Source: an uncultured Pseudomonadota bacterium (GTDB taxonomy: Bacteria > Pseudomonadota > Gammaproteobacteria > Steroidobacterales > Steroidobacteraceae). From it: a DNA stretch of 24,122 nt. This document shows, piece after piece, positions 15,181-21,499 of this stretch. The DNA lies in NCBI GenBank assembly GCA_946479515.1, contig CAMLGF010000057.1:1-24122 (forward strand), in the 5' to 3' direction. The number at the start of each line of letters is the position of its first letter. The first letter of the stretch is position 1. Under the pieces are notes generated by a model. The model was given only the letters and a program-made list of their open reading frames with translations. It did not search any database and was not told where the DNA came from. The translations under genes and the position numbers were made by a program.

Positions 15181-16701
15181 ATGCAGAACACGCAAACCGC
15201 GCCCGGCACGGGCAATGCGGTCAGGAAGGTTGTGATCGCGGGAGGCGGCACGGCGGGCTGGGTGGCCGCGATGTCGCTGTCGAAGTACTTCGAAGGCCTG
15301 CTCGACATCACGCTGGTGGAGTCCGAGGACATTGGCACCATCGGCGTCGGCGAATCCACCGTGCCGCCCATCGTTGCCTTCCATCGCGCGCTCGGCATCA
15401 ACGAGCGCGACTTCATGCGCGAGTGCGCGGCCACGTTCAAGGTGGCTATCTGGTTCGAGAACTGGGGACGCCTGGGCGACTGGTACCTGCATCCCTTCGG
15501 CCGCTATGGCGAGCCCGCGCAGATGATCCACTTCTATCACTTCTGGCTGTACGCGCGGGAGAAGGGGCTCAAGGTGCCGCTCGGCGAGTACTGCTACGAG
15601 TGGCTGGCCGCGGTGAAGGGCCGCTTCGCATTGCGCGAGAACCCGCGCATCAACTACGCCTATCACTTCGACGCCGCGCTGTATGCGCGCTACCTGCGCA
15701 AATTCGCTGAACAGCGCGGCGTGAAGCGCGTCGAAGGCAAGATCAGGACCGTGCGCACGCGCGACGGTGACGGCTTCGTCGAAGCGCTCGAGCTCGAAAG
15801 CGGGCAGCTCATCGAGGGCGATCTCTTCATCGACTGCACGGGCTTCCGCGGCCTGCTCATCGAAGGCGCGCTCAAGACGGGTTACGAGGACTGGTCGCAC
15901 TGGCTGCCCTGCGACAGCGCCGTGGCGTTCCAGACCCGGGTCGACAAGCCGCCCGCGCCCTATACCGCCTGCTATGCGCACACCGCGGGATGGCGCTGGA
16001 ACATCCCGGTGCAGCATCGGGTCGGCAATGGCGTCGTGTTCTGCAGCCAGTACATGTCGGCGGACGAAGCGCGCGAGCTGCTGGTCAAGGATTCGGGCGG
16101 TACGCCGGTGAAGGATCCCTGGCTGGTCAAGATCAAGGCCGGACGGCGCAAGCAGGCGTGGAACAAGAACGTGGTGGCGTTCGGACTGTCCGCGGGATTC
16201 ATCGAACCACTGGAGTCCACCAGCATCCACACCATCACCACGGCGGCGATGCGGCTGATCAACCTGTTCCCCTTCGGCGGCGTGAACGACTACCTGCGCG
16301 ACCAGTACAACGAGACGGCGCGCTACGAGCTCGAGCGAATCCGCGATTTCGTCGTCATGCACTATCACTACAACCAGCGCGAGGACGCGCCGTTCTGGAA
16401 GATGTGTCGTGAGATGGAGATCCCCGAGACGCTGAAGACGCGCGTGGAGCTGTGGCGCGAGGGCGGGCACGTGTACAGCAAGGACAATGAGCTCATGACC
16501 GTGGACTCGTGGCTCTCGGTGACCATGGGCCAGCACATCATGCCGCGCACCTACAATCACTTCGCCAGGGCGTCGGACCAGGAGCTCAAGACGTTCATGA
16601 CCCAGCACCGCGCCAAGGTCGCCGAGATCGTCAACGCCCTGCCCACGCACGCCGACTTCGTGAAGCAATACGCCGCCGCCAGCGAATCCGCCTGGAACTG
16701 A
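15181..16701 (+). CDS. Flavin-dependent tryptophan halogenase family protein (copy 2)
   Basis: 506 residues, ATG at 15181 with a GGAAGGGGG ribosome site seven bases upstream. FAD is bound at AGGGTAGWVAA (residues 20-30), followed by DIGTIGVGESTVPPI. Lys87 in ATFKVAIWF is the expected catalytic lysine. W-x-W-x-I-P is Trp271, Trp273, Ile275, Pro276, and the active-site motif is EPLESTS (342-348), the usual form. It is clearly paralogous to copy 1 along the whole length (shared YARYLR/VVQYLR region, RVGNG, SAGFIEPLE, EDAPFW and an LPTHADF/LPTHEQF end), but divergent enough to suggest old duplication or separate acquisition. It stands alone, with palindromes on both sides and no reductase or TonB-dependent receptor in view. 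The substrate is unknown. Confidence 0.92.
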   Translation: MQNTQTAPGTGNAVRKVVIAGGGTAGWVAAMSLSKYFEGLLDITLVESEDIGTIGVGESTVPPIVAFHRALGINERDFMRECAATFKVAIWFENWGRLGDWYLHPFGRYGEPAQMIHFYHFWLYAREKGLKVPLGEYCYEWLAAVKGRFALRENPRINYAYHFDAALYARYLRKFAEQRGVKRVEGKIRTVRTRDGDGFVEALELESGQLIEGDLFIDCTGFRGLLIEGALKTGYEDWSHWLPCDSAVAFQTRVDKPPAPYTACYAHTAGWRWNIPVQHRVGNGVVFCSQYMSADEARELLVKDSGGTPVKDPWLVKIKAGRRKQAWNKNVVAFGLSAGFIEPLESTSIHTITTAAMRLINLFPFGGVNDYLRDQYNETARYELERIRDFVVMHYHYNQREDAPFWKMCREMEIPETLKTRVELWREGGHVYSKDNELMTVDSWLSVTMGQHIMPRTYNHFARASDQELKTFMTQHRAKVAEIVNALPTHADFVKQYAAASESAWN

Positions 16702-16740
16702 AATGGGGACATTCCTCGTTTTCTAGAAAACGGGGACGCG
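16701..16740. repeat. REP-like palindrome directly after halogenase copy 2
   Basis: It contains a perfect 16-bp palindrome, CGTTTTCTAGAAAACG (16717-16732). As RNA the stem extends to about 16713-16736 with one G-U pair. Its left flank AAATGGGGACATTCC starts within the gene's stop codon. The GGGACATTCC part recurs at 21444-21453 upstream of the GH9 gene. It may be a REP element or act as a terminator; no T-run follows. Confidence 0.5.
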
Positions 16741-16821
16741 CCTGCGTCGGGGCGGCGCCAATCGCTTCGCCGTAAGGGTTTCGCCAGATTTCCGTCGCAT
16801 CGCCGTCATCGATTGCGGCGT

Positions 16822-16837
16822 TGTGATAGCGGTCACT
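16822..16837 (+). promoter_or_regulatory. CRP/Clp-type operator upstream of the porin operon
   Basis: TGTGA-TAGCGG-TCACT matches the CRP consensus TGTGA-N6-TCACA in nine of ten conserved positions. It lies 34 bases before the chosen porin start codon. A GTG inside this site opens the porin frame further upstream, and its place in an operator argues against that codon being the start. The relative position of the -10 box is not clear, so activation or repression cannot be decided. Confidence 0.5.
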
Positions 16838-16870
16838 TCATGGTTCGAGCCCAGCGCCGATAAAGAGCGC

Positions 16871-18151
16871 ATGAAGAGGAAATCTGAGGAGAGGCCGTCG
16901 CGGAAGCGACAGAGCCTCCGCCTGGGGACGTGCGCGGCCGCGCTGGCCGCGTCGGCATTCATGTTGATCGGCACTTCCGCCGCCGGGGCACAGGAAATCG
17001 ACGCCGACCGGTTCACGTTCCGCGGCTTCGGCACGCTCGGCGCGGTCACGCATGACGCCGATGGCATCGAGTACCGGCGCAACGTCAGCCAGGCGCATGG
17101 CGCCGAAGCCCACGAAATCGACTTCCGCACCGACTCTCTCGCCGGCCTGCAGTTCGATGCGAAGCTGGCCTCGCACTTCGACGTGGCGCTGCAGGCCGTC
17201 ACCCGCCAGAACGTCGAAGGCAACTGGTCGCCGCGCCTCACGCAGGGCTTCCTGCGCTATTCGCCCGACGAGTCGCTGGTCATCCGCGCCGGCCGCATCG
17301 GCTACGAGATCTATCTACTCGCCGAATCGCGCCAGGTCGGCTACTCGTACGTGGCCGTGCGCCCGTCGCCGGAATTCTACGGCCTGGTGACCAACGACGA
17401 AGTCGACGGCATGGACGTCTCATGGACCGGTCGTGTCGGCCGCGGCCTGTTCAAGGCGCGCGTCTTCGGCGGCGAGAGCTCGGACGAGACCGCAATGGCC
17501 GACGGCACTTACTGGAAGGCGACGAGCGACGCGCTCGGCGTGGCGCTCGATTACACCTACCGGTCGTGGACGGCGCGCGCGGCCATGCTGCGCGTGTCCT
17601 ATGGCTCGAACCGGGACTTGCGCAGCCTGGGCGAGTTCCTGGTCTCCACCGGCGTGCCGCAATCGGTCGCCATCGGCGGGGAGCTGGCGCGCAGCTCGCA
17701 GGAGTCGCGCGGCATGCAGCTCGGCGTCGCCTACGACGACGGTCCGCTGCAGGCCCAGCTGCTGTTCGGGCACATCATCTCCGACTCGATCTCCGGGCCG
17801 AACGTCGACGCATACCAGGCGCAGGTCGGCTACCGGCTGGGCGAGTGGACGCCATTTGCCTCCTACGCTCGCTCGCGGGATCGCCATGCCATCCGCGACC
17901 CGGGCCTGCCGCCGCTGCCCGAGCTGCAGCCGGTCATCGACAGCGTGCGCGCCATGCAGGCGAACATGCGCGCCACCCAGCATTCCAGCTCGCTCGGCGT
18001 GCGCTGGGACTTCCGGGCCAACTGGGCACTGAAATTCCAGGCCGACTTCGCCTCGCTGCACGACTCCACGCTGAACTTCGACCGCCGCCCCGCGGGCAGC
18101 CCCGATGCGCACATGACGGTGCTCACGGCGACGCTGGACCTCGTTTTTTGA
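16871..18151 (+). CDS. Outer-membrane beta-barrel porin
   Basis: 426 residues from the ATG at 16871, with a weak AAAGAG ribosome site; the earlier in-frame GTG at 16823 is less likely. A basic N-terminus (MKRKSEERPSRKRQ) leads into a hydrophobic stretch and a cleavage site near GTSAAGAQE, so it is Sec-exported. The mature protein alternates polar and hydrophobic residues in many short strands, for example FTFRGFGTLGAV, FDVALQAVTRQNV, MQLGVAYDDGPLQAQLLFGH and YQAQVGYRLGEWTPFASYAR. It ends in a terminal Phe (TATLDLVF), the signal recognised by the BAM machinery. It should form an outer-membrane channel; the solute is unknown. It is the first gene of a tight operon: the periplasmic binding protein begins seven bases after its stop. 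Confidence 0.88.
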   Translation: MKRKSEERPSRKRQSLRLGTCAAALAASAFMLIGTSAAGAQEIDADRFTFRGFGTLGAVTHDADGIEYRRNVSQAHGAEAHEIDFRTDSLAGLQFDAKLASHFDVALQAVTRQNVEGNWSPRLTQGFLRYSPDESLVIRAGRIGYEIYLLAESRQVGYSYVAVRPSPEFYGLVTNDEVDGMDVSWTGRVGRGLFKARVFGGESSDETAMADGTYWKATSDALGVALDYTYRSWTARAAMLRVSYGSNRDLRSLGEFLVSTGVPQSVAIGGELARSSQESRGMQLGVAYDDGPLQAQLLFGHIISDSISGPNVDAYQAQVGYRLGEWTPFASYARSRDRHAIRDPGLPPLPELQPVIDSVRAMQANMRATQHSSSLGVRWDFRANWALKFQADFASLHDSTLNFDRRPAGSPDAHMTVLTATLDLVF

Positions 18152-18158
18152 GCCGGCC

Positions 18159-18593
18159 ATGACACGTTTCGCGCTCATCGTTCTGTGTTCGTTGTTCGCC
18201 GCGGGTACGCTGCGCGCGTCCGAGTCGTCGTCCATCGTGGTCGTGGTGAATCCGCAGAGCGGCGTCGACAAGCTCAGCCGCGACGAGATCATCGACATCT
18301 TCCTCGGCCGTTACCGAAAGCTGCCGGGTGGGCGAGTCGCGCTGCCCATCGATGTGGCCGAGTCGAGCCCCGAGCGCGCGCGCTTCTACCAGCTGCTGGT
18401 GAAGAAGAGCACCTCGGAGATGAGCTCGTACTGGGCGCGCCTGGTGTTCTCGGGCCAGACCTCGCCGCCATTCCAGGTGCCGGACGCGAAGACCGCGCTC
18501 GAGCTGGTGCAGAGCAGCCCGAGTGCCATCGCCTATGTCGACCGCTCCGCGGTCACCGCCAAAGTGAAGGTGGTCTTTGAGCTCAAGCCGTGA
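18159..18593 (+). CDS. Small PstS-like periplasmic substrate-binding protein
   Basis: 144 residues, ATG at 18159. The N-terminal MTRFALIVLCSLFAAGTLRA is a Sec signal peptide. The mature part (IVVVVNPQSGVDKLSRDEII, DIFLGRYRKLPGGRVALPID, then SPSAIAYVDRSAV) matches the phosphate/anion-binding PBP-like family, but it is only about half the size of a full PstS, with one compact lobe. No ABC permease or ATPase is nearby, so it is not part of a transporter here. Its last 17 bases overlap the start of the diguanylate cyclase, whose periplasmic sensor domain it could contact. A sensing role for an anion or other ligand is inferred from this arrangement. Confidence 0.85.
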   Translation: MTRFALIVLCSLFAAGTLRASESSSIVVVVNPQSGVDKLSRDEIIDIFLGRYRKLPGGRVALPIDVAESSPERARFYQLLVKKSTSEMSSYWARLVFSGQTSPPFQVPDAKTALELVQSSPSAIAYVDRSAVTAKVKVVFELKP

Positions 18594-20208
18594 CTTCCAG
18601 CGACGCGTAGCGCGGGTGCTGCCGCGCAGCGTGGTGGCGCGCACCAGTCTCGGAATTCTCGTGCTCGCGCTGATCATGGGCGTGCTGTTCTCGGCGCTGG
18701 CCTCCTGGCGCGTGCGCTCCGCCGAACAGGACCGCCTGATCGAGCGCGTGTACGAGCTCACCGCCACGGTCGAGAGCACCGTGAGCGTCGCCTGCTTCCT
18801 CAACGACGCGACGCTCGCCAAGGAGATCTCCGCGGGGCTGCTCAAGAACCGCGTGCTGTCGGGCGTGCGCATCACCGCCAGCGGCAAAGTGCTGCACGCG
18901 GCCGGCGGTCCGGCACCGGAGAAGCGGCGGCGCGGCAGCGTCGACGCCATCAGCAAGCCTATCTATTCGCCCTTCGACTCCAAGGCCGTGGTCGGCGAGA
19001 TCACGCTGTACGTGTCGCAGGCGGAGATCGAGGCGCAGGCCATAGCGTACTCGCGCTACACCAGCTGGATGCTCGGCCTGCAGGTGGCCATCGTCGCCGC
19101 GGGCGTCGCCTTCCTCGTGTACCTGCTGGTCACACGGCCCATCAAGGGCATCTCCGATGAGCTGCACCGCCTGGAGATTCGGGCGGGCATGCGGCTCACC
19201 GTGCCGTCCTTCCGCCGCACCGACGAGATCGGCCAGCTGGTCATGGACGTGAACTCGCTGATCGCCCGGCTTTCCGATGCGCTGTCCACCGAACGCGACC
19301 TGCGCAAGGAGCGCGAGGTCAGCGAGCGGCGCATGCGCCTGGTGTTCGAGAAGGCCGACACCGGCATCCTGGTGCTCGACGAGAACGGCACCGTGCAGTC
19401 CTGCAATCCCTCCTTCGCTCGCATCCTGGGGCCCGACGTCGCGGTCAGCGGCGCCTCGCTGGCGGCGCTGCTCGCGCCGCACGGTCCCCTGGTCGCCGGG
19501 CTCATCGCCGAGAGCTTCGAGTCCGGGCAGCCGCGCGATGCGGACCTCGAGGTGGAAGTGCGCGGCCGCGGCAAGGTCTGGGTGGAGCTGTCGGTGAACC
19601 CGCTTGGTCCCAACCTGCTGCAGGGCCTGCTCAACGACATCACCGAGCGCAAGCGTGCGGAAACCGCCGCGCACGAGCTCGCGATGCGCGACTCGGTCAC
19701 CGGATTGCTGAACCGCCGCGGTCTCGATGGCGCGCTGAGCAACTCGCTGGCCGCGGCGTTCAACGAGTCGCGGCAGATGGCGCTGCTGCTGGTGGATCTC
19801 GACTATTTCAAGGCGGTGAACGACACCTACGGACACGCTGCCGGCGACTTGGTGCTGCGCGAGGTGGCAGCCGTGCTCACGCAGTGCGTGCGGCGCACGG
19901 ACATCGTCGGGCGCGCGGGTGGCGACGAGTTCGTGGTGCTGCTGCCCGGCATCGAGGGCCCGCACAAGGCCAGCGAAATTGCCCAGAACATCATTGCCGG
20001 CCTGAGCAAGCCCATCGCCATCGGCGAGGGTCAATTCGCGCGCATCGGCGCCAGCATCGGCATCGCCGTCACCGGTGCGGCGCGCGAGCCCGCCGCCGTG
20101 CTGCTGCGCCGGGCGGATGAGGCCATGTACGCCGCCAAGCAATCCGGTCGCGGTCGCGCCTGCCTGTCGCGACCCGACGCCGACGACGCGAGCACCGCCG
20201 CCGCCTGA
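18577..20208 (+). CDS. Membrane diguanylate cyclase with periplasmic sensor, HAMP, PAS and GGDEF domains
   Basis: 543 residues from a TTG at 18577, with GAAGG upstream, overlapping the binding-protein gene by 17 bases; GTG codons at 18616, 18631 and 18634 are alternatives. Order: TM1 (about 23-43, LGILVLALIMGVLFSALASW), a periplasmic sensor of about 115 residues resembling the CHASE8 type (VESTVSVACFLNDATLAKEI), TM2 (about 162-184), HAMP (about 185-240), PAS (about 252-365, ending NDITERKRAE) and GGDEF (about 378-535). The active site is intact (Gly448-Gly449-Asp450-Glu451-Phe452). An inhibitory I-site RxxD (Arg439-Asp442) sits at the standard five-residue spacing. It makes cyclic di-GMP from two GTP with product inhibition. 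No EAL or HD-GYP phosphodiesterase domain is attached. The operon suggests control by a periplasmic ligand. Confidence 0.93.
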   Translation: MSSSRDFQRRVARVLPRSVVARTSLGILVLALIMGVLFSALASWRVRSAEQDRLIERVYELTATVESTVSVACFLNDATLAKEISAGLLKNRVLSGVRITASGKVLHAAGGPAPEKRRRGSVDAISKPIYSPFDSKAVVGEITLYVSQAEIEAQAIAYSRYTSWMLGLQVAIVAAGVAFLVYLLVTRPIKGISDELHRLEIRAGMRLTVPSFRRTDEIGQLVMDVNSLIARLSDALSTERDLRKEREVSERRMRLVFEKADTGILVLDENGTVQSCNPSFARILGPDVAVSGASLAALLAPHGPLVAGLIAESFESGQPRDADLEVEVRGRGKVWVELSVNPLGPNLLQGLLNDITERKRAETAAHELAMRDSVTGLLNRRGLDGALSNSLAAAFNESRQMALLLVDLDYFKAVNDTYGHAAGDLVLREVAAVLTQCVRRTDIVGRAGGDEFVVLLPGIEGPHKASEIAQNIIAGLSKPIAIGEGQFARIGASIGIAVTGAAREPAAVLLRRADEAMYAAKQSGRGRACLSRPDADDASTAAA

Positions 20209-20247
20209 CGGCGATTTCCCTGTAGGAATTGCGGGCCGGAATTGCCG
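20209..20247 (+). terminator. Imperfect hairpin after the diguanylate cyclase
   Basis: CGGCGATTTCC (20209-20219) can pair with GGAATTGCCG (20238-20247) with one bulge and one G-U pair. The right arm shares an exact direct repeat GGAATTGC with 20225-20232, so two pairings compete. There is no T-run. It is a weak candidate for ending the porin operon before the metallopeptidase gene. Confidence 0.3.
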
Positions 20248-20295
20248 CCGTTGTCCGCTCGACGGGGCCGGCCGTGCTGCGCATGGTGGCGCGCC

Positions 20296-21402
20296 ATGAA
20301 ACTCTTCGCCTGCGACCACTGCCAGCAGACCCTGTACTTCGAGAACAGCCGCTGTGTGAGCTGCGGCGCGGCGCAGGGCTACGCGCCGGATCTCGCGCGG
20401 CTCGCCGCATTGCGCGCCGAAGACGACCCGGCGGCGGACGTTTTCGAGATAGCGCGGCCTAGCTACCAGGCGGCCGACCGGCCGCCGCTGCGCTATCGGC
20501 TGTGCCGCAATGCGCGCGAGCACGAGGCCTGCAACTGGCTGGTGCCCGCGGACGAGGGCGCCGGGTTCTGCCGGTCCTGCGCGCTGTCGGAGATCATCCC
20601 CGATCTGTCGGTGCTCTCGAATCAGGCGGCCTGGCGGCGGATCGAGGCTGCCAAGCGACGCCTGCTGTACACGCTGTACGCGCTGCGCCTGCCGGTGCGC
20701 TCACGCCTCGAGAATCCCGACCAGGGTCTCGCGTTCCGCTTCCTCAAAGGCAGCGAGGACGCACCCGTGATGACCGGGCACGACAACGGCGTCATCACGC
20801 TCAACGTGGACGAAGCCGATTTCGCGTTTCGCGAAAACATGCGGGAGAAAATGGGCGAAGGCTATCGCACGGTGCTCGGCCACCTGCGCCATGAGGTCGG
20901 CCACTACTACTGGGGTCTGCTGGTGGCCGAATCGAACCTGCTCGCCGATTTCCGCGCGCTGTTCGGCGACGAGCGCGCGAGCTACGAAGAAGCCCTCGAG
21001 CGCCACTATGCGGGTGGCCCGCCTGCCGACTGGAGCGTCTCGTACATCAGCGCCTACGCCACCATGCATCCGTGGGAGGACTTCGCCGAGACCTGGGCGC
21101 ACTACCTGCACCTGGTGGACACGCTCGAAACGGCGCGCAGCCATGGCCTGAGCCTGCGCGCCACGCCCACGGAAAGGCCCGGCGAGCGCGTCATCATCGA
21201 CAAGCTGGCAAGCAGCGATTTCGACGCCGTCGCGAGCGGCTGGCGCGCGGTGACGCTGGCGTTGAACAGCCTCAATCGCAGCATGGGCATGGCAGATGCC
21301 TACCCGTTCGTGCTCACGCCGCCCGTGCTCGACAAGCTGCGCTTCGTGCATCGGCTGGTGCACGCGCCCGTGCTCTCGCAGGAATCGTTCGCCGCCGCGT
21401 GA
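20296..21402 (+). CDS. Zinc-ribbon HEXXH metallopeptidase-like protein (DUF2248/Peptidase_Mx type)
   Basis: 368 residues from the ATG at 20296, chosen because the conserved zinc ribbon begins at once (MKLFACDHCQQTLYFENSRC); the open frame extends 18 codons upstream without support. The N-terminal ribbon has CDHC and CVSC pairs, and a second set follows (CRNAREHEACNW and FCRSC, about 72-95). The catalytic motif is HEVGH (His199, Glu200, His203), with Glu261 or Glu265 in HPWEDFAETWAHYLH as a likely third ligand. There is no signal peptide, so it is cytoplasmic. Proteins of this two-domain layout are widespread in Proteobacteria and still of unknown substrate. The gap of 87 bases to the cyclase makes independent transcription likely. 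Confidence 0.88.
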   Translation: MKLFACDHCQQTLYFENSRCVSCGAAQGYAPDLARLAALRAEDDPAADVFEIARPSYQAADRPPLRYRLCRNAREHEACNWLVPADEGAGFCRSCALSEIIPDLSVLSNQAAWRRIEAAKRRLLYTLYALRLPVRSRLENPDQGLAFRFLKGSEDAPVMTGHDNGVITLNVDEADFAFRENMREKMGEGYRTVLGHLRHEVGHYYWGLLVAESNLLADFRALFGDERASYEEALERHYAGGPPADWSVSYISAYATMHPWEDFAETWAHYLHLVDTLETARSHGLSLRATPTERPGERVIIDKLASSDFDAVASGWRAVTLALNSLNRSMGMADAYPFVLTPPVLDKLRFVHRLVHAPVLSQESFAAA

Positions 21403-21430
21403 AGCGGCATTTCCCGAGGGCATTACACGA

Positions 21431-21460
21431 TTGATTGGCGCGCGGGACATTCCCTAGGAT
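21431..21460 (+). promoter_or_regulatory. Candidate sigma-70-type promoter for the GH9 gene
   Basis: TTGATT (21431-21436) and TAGGAT (21455-21460) are spaced by 18 bases, each matching four of six consensus positions. The site is 39 bases before the chosen start codon. The spacer includes GGGACATTCC, also found in the repeat at 16706. Confidence 0.35.
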
Positions 21461-21499
21461 TCGTGCCGCTCGCCCGCCGGCGTGTCGATGGAGAAGAGA

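Noticed and set aside
15074..15181. N-terminal extension of the serine hydrolase by 36 residues
   Set aside because: It crosses the REP-like palindrome and would bury the signal peptide; the ATG at 15073 has a good ribosome site.
15070..16668. A 532-codon minus-strand frame opposite halogenase copy 2, and a smaller one opposite copy 1
   Set aside because: The similar composition of both arises from the conserved halogenase codons on the other strand; no independent start, ribosome site or domain.
11789..16701. Natural-product biosynthetic cluster suggested by two halogenases
   Set aside because: No assembly-line, tailoring, reductase, resistance or export genes are present; homologues of this type are common outside such clusters.
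18159..18593. Phosphate ABC transporter
   Set aside because: Only a half-size binding protein is present; no PstA/B/C genes are nearby.
18583..20523. A 646-codon minus-strand frame opposite the diguanylate cyclase
   Set aside because: Low-complexity Arg/His/Gly-rich translation; the opposite strand encodes complete HAMP, PAS and GGDEF domains.
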